DNA of 64,000 bases from Streptomyces griseosporeus (GTDB lineage: Bacteria; Actinomycetota; Actinomycetes; Streptomycetales; Streptomycetaceae). Each line of letters starts with the position of its first letter. The stretch's first letter is position 1. Below are positions 56,519-64,000 of this stretch, piece after piece. The stretch is from NCBI RefSeq assembly GCF_014656055.1, contig NZ_BNBR01000010.1:186001-250000 (forward strand), in the 5' to 3' direction. The notes under the pieces were generated by a model. The model made no database searches and was not told the DNA's origin. It worked only from the letters and a program-made list of their open reading frames with translations. Made by a program: the position numbers and the translations under genes.

Positions 56519-58603
56519 TCACAGGCTCAGCTCCGGGTGCAGTCGGTCCAGCGTCCAGACCTGGCGGCGGCGCGCCGACAGCGCGGTGAGCGCGAGGGCG
56601 CCCGCGGTGAAGGCCGCCAGCACCGCGCAGGCCGTCCACACGGGCCCCAGGCCACCGCCGGTGATCAGCCGCCGCAGCGCCTGGACGACGTAGCTCATCG
56701 GCAGGTACGGGTGGATCGCGTTGAAGAACTCCGGGGAGGTCTGCACCGGGTACGTGCCGCCCGCCGAGGTCAACTGGAGCATCAGCAGCGCGAGCACGAG
56801 GATCCGGCCGGCCGCGCCGAAACGGGCGTTCAGCCACTGCACGATCGCCGCGAAACAGGCCGTGACCAGGAACAGGAAGCCCACCGTGCCGGCCGCCCGG
56901 ACCGGCTGCAGGCCGACCGCCCAGTGCAGCACCGCCATCAGCGCCGCCGACTGCACCACCCCGATCGCCGCCACCGGCAGCCAGCCCGCGAGCGCGATCC
57001 GCCAGGAGGGGGCGCCCGCGGCGAGCGCGCGCCGGTTCATCGGCGGGATGAGCATGTACGCCACCATCGCGCCCACCCACAGCGACAGCGGGATGAAGTA
57101 CGGGGCGAACCCGGTGCCGTAGTTCGGCGCGTCGTGCAGGTCCCGGGCGGCGAGCCGGACCGGGTCGGCCATCACGCCGGTGCGCCGGTCGCGCTCCTGC
57201 TCGTCGTAGTCGGGGATCTTCCCGGCGCCGTCGTGCAGCCCGCCGGCGAGCTTGCCGGAGCCGTCGACCAGCCGGTACATGCCGCCGCTGAGCGTCTCGG
57301 CGCCCGTCTTCAGCCGGCCCACGCCCGTGTCCAGGGCGACCGCGCCCTTCTTCGCGGTACCGAGGCCGGTGTGCAGCGTCTTCGCGCCCTTGGCGACCGC
57401 GGCGGCGCCGCTGTTCAGCTTGTTGATCTTCGCTACGGCGTCGTCGAGGTCCTCCGACAGGTGCGGGGCGCGGTCGGCGAGCGCCTGGGCCTGCTTCTGC
57501 AGGGTGGCGAGGTGCGTGTCGAGCGCCTTCAGGTCGCCGTCCTGGTCGGCGATCAGGGCGTTGAGGTCGTCGGCGACGACCGCCACGTCGGCGGCGCCCG
57601 TCTTCGCCTTCTCCAGGTCGTCGCAGGCCGCGTCGGGCAGCACCGGCGTCTCGCAGCGCCGCTCGTAGACGCCGTCGAGCAGGTCGGCGGCGGCGTGGGC
57701 GCGCCGGGCGGCACCGGGGGCCCGCTCCACCAGCGTGTCGAGGTTGTGCCGGATACCGCCGGCGGAGTCGGCGACGAGCTGCGCGGTGTCGCCGATGGTC
57801 TTCTCGTTGTCCTTCAGGAACGGACGCACCTTGCCGGCGGTCCCGTTGACCTTCGCGGCGAGCTGCCGGGTGCCCTCGGCGACCCGCGCCGAGCCGTCCT
57901 CCAGGTCACCCGCGCCCTTGTAGAGCTTCTTCAGCCCGCCGGACAGCTTGCCGCTGCCCTCCTTGGCGTCCTTCAGCCCGTCGGCGAGGTCCTTGGAGCC
58001 CTTCTCCGCCTTGCCGATGCCGCTGCTGAGCTTGTCGGCGCCGCCGGCGGCCTCGACGGTCTTGTCGTGGATGTCGGAGAAGGAGACGAAGATGCGGTCC
58101 AGGAAGGAACGCGCCGTCTTCGTGGACGCGGCCGTGCGCACCTCGCTGAACACGCTCCGGGAGATCTGCCCGACGATGTAGTTGTTCGCGTCGTTGGTGC
58201 GCACCTGCAGCGCGCCCGCCTCCGGAGCGTCGCCGGAGCTGGAGGCGATCCGGGCACTGAAGTCGGACGGCATGGTCAGCGACAGGTAGTAGGTGCCGTC
58301 CTCGACGCCCCGGCGCGCCTCCTCGGCGCCGACCTCGTGCCAGTCGAAGGTCCGTGAGTCGCGCAGCCGCCCGGCGATGTCGTCGCCCGCGGTGATCCTC
58401 TTGCCGTCCACGGTCGCGCCCCGGTCCGCGTTGACGAGCGCCACGGGGATCCGGTCGAGACGGCCGTACGGGTCCCAGAAGGACCACAGGTACAGGGCGC
58501 CGCACAGCAGCGGCAGCAGCAGGAGCGCCACGAGCGCGGCGCGCGGCAGCCTGCCCCGGCCGAAGCGCCGCAGCTCAAGCGCGGCCAGTCGCGGAGTGCG
58601 CAT
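56519..58603 (-). CDS. YhgE/Pip-family membrane protein
   Basis: 694 residues from ATG 58603, after GGAGG. One membrane segment near residues 20-40 is followed by a large extracytoplasmic part (about 45-480) with the YhgE/Pip N-terminal domain (IPVALVNADRGA) and repeated helical SG-x-GxA/LxxG heptads. Five or six membrane segments form the C-terminal ABC-2-like permease domain (about 500-690). Relatives include the phage-infection protein Pip and ESX/type VII-linked YueB. It overlaps the ATPase gene by 29 bp, so the two probably form a complex. The substrate is unknown. Confidence 0.92.
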   Translation of the reverse strand: MRTPRLAALELRRFGRGRLPRAALVALLLLPLLCGALYLWSFWDPYGRLDRIPVALVNADRGATVDGKRITAGDDIAGRLRDSRTFDWHEVGAEEARRGVEDGTYYLSLTMPSDFSARIASSSGDAPEAGALQVRTNDANNYIVGQISRSVFSEVRTAASTKTARSFLDRIFVSFSDIHDKTVEAAGGADKLSSGIGKAEKGSKDLADGLKDAKEGSGKLSGGLKKLYKGAGDLEDGSARVAEGTRQLAAKVNGTAGKVRPFLKDNEKTIGDTAQLVADSAGGIRHNLDTLVERAPGAARRAHAAADLLDGVYERRCETPVLPDAACDDLEKAKTGAADVAVVADDLNALIADQDGDLKALDTHLATLQKQAQALADRAPHLSEDLDDAVAKINKLNSGAAAVAKGAKTLHTGLGTAKKGAVALDTGVGRLKTGAETLSGGMYRLVDGSGKLAGGLHDGAGKIPDYDEQERDRRTGVMADPVRLAARDLHDAPNYGTGFAPYFIPLSLWVGAMVAYMLIPPMNRRALAAGAPSWRIALAGWLPVAAIGVVQSAALMAVLHWAVGLQPVRAAGTVGFLFLVTACFAAIVQWLNARFGAAGRILVLALLMLQLTSAGGTYPVQTSPEFFNAIHPYLPMSYVVQALRRLITGGGLGPVWTACAVLAAFTAGALALTALSARRRQVWTLDRLHPELSL

Positions 58604-59426
58604 CCTCGGCCTCCTTCGGGTCGTCGCCGCTGACGGCGGCATCGGCATCGGCATCCGGCTGGGCTTGAGCATCGGCGCAGGCGCCCGCCTCGGCATCGGC
58701 GTCGGTGCCCGTTCCCTCCGCCCCCTCCGCCCCGTCCACCGGTACGGCCGTGGACACGGTCACCGCGTCCTGCGGGGCCTCACTGCACACCGCCACCACG
58801 GTCGTGCCGGTCTCGGCCAGCGACCGCAGCAGCGCCCAGACCTCACCCCGTTCCGCGTCCGACAGCTTCAGGTCGGTGTCGTCGACGCCGAGCAGCCGCG
58901 GGCGGCCGATCAGGGCGAGCGCGACGGACAGCCGCAGCGCCTCCAGCCGCTCCAGATCCCGTACGGCGGTGCGGGAGCCCTTCGGCAGCGCCTCGCGGTC
59001 GAGCCCGGCGGCCTCCAGCGCCGCCTCGACGCGCAGCCGGCTCTCGGCGGCGCGCTGCGCGCGTGGGCGCAGCAGCGAGCGCACCGAGTCCCCGAACCGG
59101 CGTTGCAGCAGCGCCCGCTCGCGCAGGTGCTCGCCCACGGTGAGTGCCGGGTCGAGGTCGGTCACCCCCGGCACGTGCGCGAGCGCGCTGATCCTGCGGA
59201 CGGCGGCCATCTGCCGGGGCAGCCGCAGGCCGTCCACGGCGGCCGTGCCCTCGGTGGGCCGCATCCGCCCGGTGAGCGCGAGCAGCAGGCAGGTGCGGCC
59301 GGAGCCGGACGGCCCCGCCACCGCGATCAGCGAACCGGGCTCCGCGGCGAGGTCGACGCCGCGGAACGCCCAGCCGCGGGGACCTCGCAGCCCGAGGTTG
59401 TCGGCGACGACACCTGCTCCGGCCAC
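58575..59426 (-). CDS. ABC-type ATPase-like protein with degenerate catalytic motifs
   Basis: 283 residues from GTG 59426. The fold is that of an ABC ATPase, but motifs are altered: Walker A is GPSGSGRT with R44 in place of lysine, the LSGGQ signature is replaced by AVRDLE (about 154-159), and the Walker B end reads GVDDTD instead of LDEPT. The last 60 residues are an acidic, Ala/Asp-rich disordered tail. ATP hydrolysis is doubtful as it stands. Overlap with the YhgE gene shows they belong together; it may act as a scaffold or use nucleotide only for binding. Confidence 0.85.
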   Translation of the reverse strand: MAGAGVVADNLGLRGPRGWAFRGVDLAAEPGSLIAVAGPSGSGRTCLLLALTGRMRPTEGTAAVDGLRLPRQMAAVRRISALAHVPGVTDLDPALTVGEHLRERALLQRRFGDSVRSLLRPRAQRAAESRLRVEAALEAAGLDREALPKGSRTAVRDLERLEALRLSVALALIGRPRLLGVDDTDLKLSDAERGEVWALLRSLAETGTTVVAVCSEAPQDAVTVSTAVPVDGAEGAEGTGTDADAEAGACADAQAQPDADADAAVSGDDPKEAEDAHSATGRA

Positions 59427-59469
59427 AGTCCCACCCCCTCTGGCGTGAGTCGCCCCGTGACGGGGCGAC

Positions 59470-59497
59470 TTTTTGAACTGACTGGTCAGTGCAAAAA
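59470..59497. promoter_or_regulatory. Long palindrome, probable TetR operator
   Basis: TTTTTGAACTGAC-TG-GTCAGTGCAAAAA has 13-bp arms with a single mismatch and lies 44-71 bp before the ABC ATPase start. The core GACTGGTC with GTCAGT arms resembles sites of TetR repressors. It could also affect the rightward HEPN gene, whose start is 127 bp away. Confidence 0.75.
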
Positions 59498-59623
59498 CTA
59501 GCCCGAACCTTCGATCGAGGCAAAAGCCCAGGTCAGATCGGATTGTCAGTGGCATACCGCACGATGAGCACATACGGCACTCCGATGCGGAGCGTGCCGT
59601 CGACAGACGACAGGAGGTTCGTC

Positions 59624-60190
59624 ATGGCCAGCTCCCACGCAGCAGCCGCCCGCCGGCGCCGCGCCACCGGCCCTGCACCCTCACTGACCGGCCCGGCGAG
59701 CGACGTGCACCCCGTGCTGCGCCGGGCGAGCGCCCCGCCCGCCGCCCTCGACCTGCTCGCCCAGGCCCGCGCCGGCCTCGACGAGGCCGCCGTCCTCGAA
59801 ACCCCCAACGAGCGGTACGCCACCGCCCACCTCGCCGCCCTGCGCACCGCGGCGGCCGTGCTCGCCGCCCGCGGGCGGCCCGAGAGTTCACCGCGCAAGC
59901 GGGCCAGGATCCGGAGCGCCTGGGAAGTGCTCCCCGAGATCGCGCCCGAACTCACCGAGTGGAGCGCGCTGTTCGCCTCCGGGGCCCGGCGCCGCGCCCG
60001 GGCGGAGGCCGGCATCCAGGGCGCGGCCAGCCGCCGGGACGCCGACGACCTGATACGCGACGTGGCGATGTTCCTCCGCCTCGTCGAGCGCATGCTGGTC
60101 CTCCAGCCGGTCCTGCCCCAGCCCCGCCAGGACACCGACGAGCCGCGCGGCGCGGGGGAGCGGGAGGCCGGGATGCCCGACGCCGGCTGA
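59624..60190 (+). CDS. SAV_6107-type HEPN domain protein
   Basis: 188 residues from ATG 59624, with a perfect AGGAGG 6 nt upstream. An Arg-rich, disordered first 38 residues precede an all-helical HEPN domain (about 40-165). The HEPN signature R-x4-H is intact: R64 to H69 in ERYATAHL. In many HEPN proteins this motif forms an RNase site, often as a toxin or defence effector. No nucleotidyltransferase (MNT) or other antitoxin gene lies beside it. The family is conserved in streptomycetes, so a housekeeping RNA role is also possible. Confidence 0.85.
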   Translation: MASSHAAAARRRRATGPAPSLTGPASDVHPVLRRASAPPAALDLLAQARAGLDEAAVLETPNERYATAHLAALRTAAAVLAARGRPESSPRKRARIRSAWEVLPEIAPELTEWSALFASGARRRARAEAGIQGAASRRDADDLIRDVAMFLRLVERMLVLQPVLPQPRQDTDEPRGAGEREAGMPDAG

Positions 60191-60349
60191 CCCGCGGCGG
60201 CCCATCGGCGACCGCAATGGCCAGGTGGGGACGAGGAGGCAATAGGGTGGAGGCGCCTGAAGCCTCCTTTCTCCGTCCCCGGGCCGAGGGGAGGCAGCCC
60301 GTTCGCGCCGCCGTGCAAGTGGCGGTGCCGCGCCGAGGAGTCAACTGCC

Positions 60350-61120
60350 GTGTCGGACCCGATGCGACCCCGCGCCTCTCTCCGTACCGCCGTGGTGTGG
60401 GACGTCCTCCAGGACGCCCTCGACCGCCGGGTCAAGGCCACGGGACGGGAGTCGCTCGACGTCCTCGACACCGGAGGCGGCAGCGGCAACTTCGCCGTGC
60501 CCGTCGCCCGGCTCGGCCACCGCGTCACCGTCGTCGACCCCAGCCCCAACGCCCTGTTCGCGCTGGAGCGCCGCGCCGCCGAGGCCGGGGTCGCCGACCG
60601 GGTCAAGGGCGTGCAGGGCGACGCCCACGGCCTCTTCGACGTGGTCGAGCGCGGCGGCTACGACGCGGTGCTGTGCCACGGCGTGCTGGAGTACGTCGAC
60701 GACCCCGCCGAGGGCATCCGCAACGCCGTCGCGGCGCTGCGCTCCGAGGGCGTCCTCAGCGTGCTCGCCGCCGGCCTCGGCGGCGCCGTCCTCGCACGCG
60801 CCCTCGCCGGCCACTTCAAGGAGGCCAAGCAGGCCCTCGACGACCCGAGCGGTCGCTGGGGCGCCGGCGACCCCGTGCCGCGCCGCTTCACCGCCGAGCA
60901 GCTCACCGCGCTGGTCGAGGGCGCGGGCCTGCGGGTCGGCGCGGTGCACGGCGTGCGGGTCTTCGCCGACCTGGTGCCCGGCGTCCTCGTCGACACCGAG
61001 CCCGGCGCGCTGGAGGCGCTGCTGAAGCTGGAGGAGGCCGCGGCCGAGTTGCCGGCGTTCCACTCCGTGGCCACGCAGCTCCATGTGCTCGGTGAGACCC
61101 CAGGTGCCACAGGGGCCTGA
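60350..61120 (+). CDS. SAM-dependent methyltransferase
   Basis: 256 residues from GTG 60350, after GAGGAG. Class I Rossmann motifs are present: motif I LDTGGGSGNFAVPVA, motif II VTVVDPSPNAL, post-I KGVQGDAHGL and motif IV YDAVLCHGVLEYV. The DTGGGSGNFA form and C-terminal pattern resemble SmtA/CmoM-type methyltransferases; CmoM modifies tRNA, but that activity cannot be claimed here. It lies between the HEPN gene and DUF3040 gene, with separate promoters likely. Confidence 0.9.
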   Translation: MSDPMRPRASLRTAVVWDVLQDALDRRVKATGRESLDVLDTGGGSGNFAVPVARLGHRVTVVDPSPNALFALERRAAEAGVADRVKGVQGDAHGLFDVVERGGYDAVLCHGVLEYVDDPAEGIRNAVAALRSEGVLSVLAAGLGGAVLARALAGHFKEAKQALDDPSGRWGAGDPVPRRFTAEQLTALVEGAGLRVGAVHGVRVFADLVPGVLVDTEPGALEALLKLEEAAAELPAFHSVATQLHVLGETPGATGA

Positions 61121-61330
61121 GCCGTCTGCCGTGACGCCCGGCACCGCGCCGCTGATCAGCGCCTGCGCCGCAGATGGAGTACGCCACAGGCCCTCCGTTC
61201 GGGGGCGCGGCGCCGTATGATCGAGGGAGACCGCCCGGCATGACGGGCCGGCCGCCGGGGAATGGAAGCCTCAGCGAGCCGGGACGCGCATGGCGGATCC
61301 CGGTTGCTCAATTGGCGCAGAGGGGCGGGT

Positions 61331-61358
61331 TTCACGGGGGCGATTCCCTGCCTATCCT
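61331..61358 (+). promoter_or_regulatory. Candidate promoter of the DUF3040 gene
   Basis: TTCACG (61331-61336) and TATCCT (61353-61358) are separated by 16 bp and would give a 5' leader of about 43 nt before the GTG at 61408. The rest of the 287-bp gap shows no gene, tRNA or riboswitch that I can recognise. Confidence 0.5.
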
Positions 61359-61407
61359 GAAGAGACCCCCCGGGTCGCCCCGGCGACTGCACGATGAGGA
61401 GGACTCC

Positions 61408-61800
61408 GTGCCGCTCTCGGAGCACGAGCAGCGCATGCTCGAGCAGATGGAGCGAGCGCTGTACGCCGAAGATCCCAAGTTCGCGTCGGCGCTTGAGGGA
61501 AGCGGGCTGCGTACGTACACCCGGCGGCGGGTCTACCAGGCGGTCGCGGGCTTCCTCGTGGGAATTGCGCTCCTCATGGCTGGAATGGTCGCCAAGCAGG
61601 TCTGGCTCAGTGTGGTGGGCTTCCTCGTCATGCTGGGGTGCGCGGTGCTCGCCGTGACCGGCTGGCGCAAGGCCCCCAAGCCGGGCGAACAGACCGGTGC
61701 CCCGCCGCACGCGCGGCACCAGGGCCGGGCGAGGCGCTCCGTGATGGACCGCATCGAGCAGCGCTGGCAGCGGCGCCGCGACGAGCAGCAGGGGCACTGA
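61408..61800 (+). CDS. DUF3040 membrane protein
   Basis: 130 residues from GTG 61408, after GAGGAGG. The DUF3040 signature MPLSEHEQRMLEQMERALYAEDPKFASAL opens the protein. Two membrane segments (about 44-62 and 66-84) and a basic cytoplasmic tail (QRWQRRRDEQQ) follow. The family is confined to actinomycetes and often lies near cell-division and wall genes. Function unknown. A perfect 16-bp hairpin follows between it and the convergent transglutaminase gene. Confidence 0.9.
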   Translation: MPLSEHEQRMLEQMERALYAEDPKFASALEGSGLRTYTRRRVYQAVAGFLVGIALLMAGMVAKQVWLSVVGFLVMLGCAVLAVTGWRKAPKPGEQTGAPPHARHQGRARRSVMDRIEQRWQRRRDEQQGH

Positions 61801-61825
61801 CCGCCGGACGGCCATCGGACATCCT

Positions 61826-61861
61826 TTGAGGGGGCGACCACCGAAGTGGTCGCCCCCTCAA
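61826..61861. terminator. Bidirectional terminator with CGAA tetraloop
   Basis: TTGAGGGGGCGACCAC (61826-61841), CGAA loop, and the exact complement (61846-61861) form a 16-bp stem between convergent genes. The A/T ends can act as the poly-U side in both directions. Confidence 0.9.
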
Positions 61862-61863
61862 GC

Positions 61864-61936
61864 ATGTCCGGCGGACTTCTCCGGCCGGGCCGGCGATGTC
61901 CGGCGGACTTGTCCGGCCGGGCCGGCCGGACAAGTC
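61864..61936. repeat. Direct 31-bp repeat plus 13-bp hairpin
   Basis: Two copies of a 31-bp unit starting ATGTCCGGCGGACTT (61864-61894 and 61896-61926) differ at one base. The second copy and the following bases form GACTTGTCCGGCC / GGCCGGACAAGTC (61906-61918 and 61924-61936). It sits just past the transglutaminase stop and probably ends that transcript. Confidence 0.8.
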
Positions 61937-61941
61937 TCGCC

Positions 61942-64000
61942 TCAGCCGCTCTGCTGGCCCGACGGGCGCCGCAGCAGCGCCGTCCAGCGGGCCGTCCAGC
62001 GGGCCCTGACGGCCGTCCAGCGGTCCGCGAGGTCCCAGACCGCCCGGATGGCCGAACGGGGCGCGACGACCGCCCGCAGCCTCGTCGTCCAGCCGACCCG
62101 CTCCCGCAGCGCCGCCCGCAGCCTGCGGGCGTCCTCCGCCAGCCCGGCCTGCGCCTGTGGACGCGGCGCGAACAGCACCTGCTCCACCGCGCCCGCCACC
62201 CGGTGCACCGACGCCGACGCCCGCTCGTCCAGCTCGCCGAGCCGCGCGATCCGCGCCCCCGCCTTGCGCGGCGTCAGCGCCTCGTCCGGTGGGATGCCGT
62301 AGTCCCAGGCCGTGTCGGTCACCTCCCGCCACACGGCGAGGACATGACCGGAGGCCGCCAAAGCCTCCTCCCCAGGCCCTGCCGTCATGGCCGGCCCGGT
62401 GGCGGACGCCCTGCCCCCAGCGGCCCCGCCGCGTTCCCGCGCCGGGCCGGCCGCGCCGCTCGCGTCCGGCCCGTGCTGCGCCGAGGCCAGCCGCACGGCC
62501 CGCCGCCGCATCCGCCACAGCATCGGCGCCAGCGGCACCGCGGCCAGCGCGAGCCCCAGCAGAGACCAGCCGAGGACACCCCACCACGGCGTACCGCTGC
62601 CGCCCTGGTCGCCCGCGACCGGCGGCAGCGCCCCGGCGCAGGCCTCGAGCCGCTTGTCCAGCGCGTCGCAGCCGGCGCTGTTCGACGCGGACGCCGACGG
62701 GCCGACGCCCGCCGACTGCGTCGGCCGCGGGATGTCCGGGACGCTGTTGCCTGGGGTGTCCGCCACCGTGTACGACGGCGTCGTCCCCCGGCTGGGCGTC
62801 GGCTCGAAGCGGGTCCAGCCCACGCCCTCGAAGTACAGCTCCGGCCAGGCGTGCGCGTCCTTCAGGCCCACCGCCACCGAACCGTCCGTCTGCGGGGAGC
62901 CCGGCGCGAAGCCCACGGCGACCCGGGCCGGTATGCCGAGCGTGCGGGCCATCGCCGCCATCGCGAACGAGAAGTGGATGCAGAAGCCCTGCTTGTCCCG
63001 CAGGAACCGGGCGATCGCGCCGGAGTCGCTGCCGACGTCCACCTCGGTGTCGTACTGGAAGCCGCCGTTGATGGAGAAGTAGTCCTGCAGCTTCACCGCA
63101 CGCGCGTAGTCCGTCGCCGCGCCCGCGGTGACCTCACGGGCCGTGCGCGCCACCACCGCCGGCAGCGAATCCGGCACCTTGGTGTAGTCGCGGGCCATGG
63201 CCGCCGGGGGCCTCGGCGCCGCGGCCAGCTGGTCGGCCGTCGGCTGCACGTCCAGGCTCGTCACGTCGTAGGTGAGACCGCTGGTGGTCTGGCGGTGGTC
63301 GCCGACGAGCGTCATGCCCACCGGCTCGTACCGCCAGTCGCCGCCCACCTGCACCGCGCTCGGCGGGTACGGCATCGGCAGCCACTCCTGCCGGTACCCG
63401 TCGGCGGCGGTGATCCGGGTCCGCACCTCCGAGCGCAGGATGTCCGCGGACAGGCCGGGCGGCGTCGGCAACGCGTCCGGCACCGAGGTGATGCGCCGCT
63501 TGGCCGGCTTCCACGTCGTGCCGTCGAAGTCGTCCAGGGACACGATCCGCAGATACATGTCGGTCAGGGTGGGCGACGTGGTGCGCAGGGTCAGCACCGT
63601 CTGGTCCTGGTCCACGTTCAGGCTGTCGCGCAGCGACACCAGCGGGTTGACCGCGGAGATCGTGCCCCCGCTGCCGGTGCCCGCGCCGACGCCGGTGCGC
63701 GCGCTGTCCAGCAGGCCGCCCTGTATCGCGGGCAGCGGCAGCAGCGGCACCACCAGGGCGATGCCCAGCGCGACCGCGCCGATCCGCCGCCCGGTGCGCA
63801 CCGGTGCCAGCGGCCCCGGCGCGGCCCCCGGCATCCGGGGCGCCCCGCCGAACACCCGGCCCCACTGCGACAGCCGCTCCCGCCCCTCGGCGAGCAGCAG
63901 CATCAGATAGCCGGCCGCAGCGAGCAGGAACCACACCCAGTCGCCCGCCCCGTCGGACAGACCCGCCGCGACCGAGTACAGCGCGAGCAGCGGCAGACCG
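61942..64000 (-). CDS. TgpA-type membrane transglutaminase (5' end beyond the window)
   Basis: The frame is open to the window edge, so the N-terminal membrane segments are cut off. The first visible part still has membrane helices of the TgpA/DUF3488 domain. The transglutaminase core has the nucleophile Cys in KQGFCIHFSFAMAAMAR, the His in KDAHAWPELY and the Asp/Glu region GWTRFEPTPS. A membrane segment and a C-terminal DUF4129-like cytoplasmic domain follow. In actinomycetes such genes form a set with DUF58 and MoxR ATPase genes, which are expected upstream, outside the window. Its substrate is unknown, probably a wall or surface protein. Confidence 0.92.
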   Translation of the reverse strand, partial: GLPLLALYSVAAGLSDGAGDWVWFLLAAAGYLMLLLAEGRERLSQWGRVFGGAPRMPGAAPGPLAPVRTGRRIGAVALGIALVVPLLPLPAIQGGLLDSARTGVGAGTGSGGTISAVNPLVSLRDSLNVDQDQTVLTLRTTSPTLTDMYLRIVSLDDFDGTTWKPAKRRITSVPDALPTPPGLSADILRSEVRTRITAADGYRQEWLPMPYPPSAVQVGGDWRYEPVGMTLVGDHRQTTSGLTYDVTSLDVQPTADQLAAAPRPPAAMARDYTKVPDSLPAVVARTAREVTAGAATDYARAVKLQDYFSINGGFQYDTEVDVGSDSGAIARFLRDKQGFCIHFSFAMAAMARTLGIPARVAVGFAPGSPQTDGSVAVGLKDAHAWPELYFEGVGWTRFEPTPSRGTTPSYTVADTPGNSVPDIPRPTQSAGVGPSASASNSAGCDALDKRLEACAGALPPVAGDQGGSGTPWWGVLGWSLLGLALAAVPLAPMLWRMRRRAVRLASAQHGPDASGAAGPARERGGAAGGRASATGPAMTAGPGEEALAASGHVLAVWREVTDTAWDYGIPPDEALTPRKAGARIARLGELDERASASVHRVAGAVEQVLFAPRPQAQAGLAEDARRLRAALRERVGWTTRLRAVVAPRSAIRAVWDLADRWTAVRARWTARWTALLRRPSGQQSG

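Noticed and set aside
61280..61345. Possible tRNA-like stretch (GGTTGCTCAATTGGCGCAGAGG)
   Set aside because: It resembles a D-arm start, but no acceptor stem or anticodon and T arms can be built from the flanks.
1..64000. tRNA, rRNA, prophage, transposon or biosynthetic gene cluster
   Set aside because: No clover-leaf patterns, integrase, transposase, terminal repeats or modular PKS/NRPS signatures were seen; the content is core metabolism and regulation.
1..64000. bldA-dependent TTA leucine codons
   Set aside because: The TTA triplets I noticed lie between genes or out of frame. The scan was by eye and not exhaustive.

Overview
The window is a very GC-rich chromosomal segment from a Streptomyces-type actinomycete. 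The evidence is a strong G/C bias at third codon positions, frequent GTG/TTG starts, many leaderless-looking starts (a TAnnnT box 6-8 nt before the start codon), Streptomyces-type dispersed hairpin repeats, and gene content that matches the conserved core of Streptomyces chromosomes (glkA, macRS, trpEG, DAHP synthase, bfr, pkaF, thi genes, metF). No rRNA, tRNA, CRISPR array, integrase or insertion sequence was recognised. Both ends cut through genes.

Layout. 1-9.5 kb: end of a Ser/Thr kinase with a PQQ-type propeller, an Lrp/AsnC effector domain and rhomboid protease pair, a zinc-ribbon protein, a coiled-coil NYN (YacP/Rae1-like) nuclease candidate, two tandem NlpC/P60 cell-wall hydrolases and a gluzincin lipoprotein. 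9.5-17.7 kb: a xylan-use island with a secreted GH10-CBM2 xylanase, a LacI-type repressor, a sugar ABC transporter and a GH3 beta-xylosidase (bxlR-EFG-A type). Operator-like CGAA-N3-TTCG palindromes lie before both the transporter and the xylanase. 17.7-24 kb: PadR/MATE efflux pair, a GT87-like and a GT4 (PimB-like) glycosyltransferase, and an acyl-CoA ligase. 24-36 kb: metallophosphoesterase, SRPBCC protein, ArsA-like ATPase, the gene before glkA and glkA, an EEP-family hydrolase, a carboxylesterase, an acyltransferase, the macS/macR two-component system, a phosphofructokinase with unusual active-site residues, and a D-lactate-type dehydrogenase.

36-42 kb: fused anthranilate synthase preceded by an 18-codon leader with three consecutive Trp codons and an attenuator hairpin; a secreted 10-Cys protein; class II DAHP synthase; ferredoxin bfd behind an iron box, facing bacterioferritin. 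Early aromatic synthesis and its Trp branch are thus almost adjacent. 42-52.9 kb: sulfite-oxidase-like enzyme, a His-rich DUF4396 membrane protein behind a CsoR-like copper operator, endonuclease IV, the PASTA kinase pkaF, thiO-thiS-thiG under a TPP riboswitch, a ferredoxin-reductase-type flavoprotein, an Rv2175c-like DNA-binding protein, thiE and metF.

52.9-64 kb: a membrane protein with a Tyr/Gly/Gln-rich tail, a CrtI-like flavoprotein, a three-gene operon (degenerate ABC ATPase, YhgE/Pip membrane protein, TetR) behind a long palindrome, a solitary HEPN protein with an intact RxxxxH motif, a methyltransferase, a DUF3040 protein and the 3' part of a TgpA-type transglutaminase.

Most of the window is ordinary housekeeping DNA. 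The parts most worth following are the shared xylan operator, the copper site before the DUF4396 gene, the degenerate ABC/YhgE/TetR operon, the HEPN protein, the NYN protein and the odd phosphofructokinase. Start codons were chosen by ribosome-binding site, -10 box and family length, and several remain uncertain.
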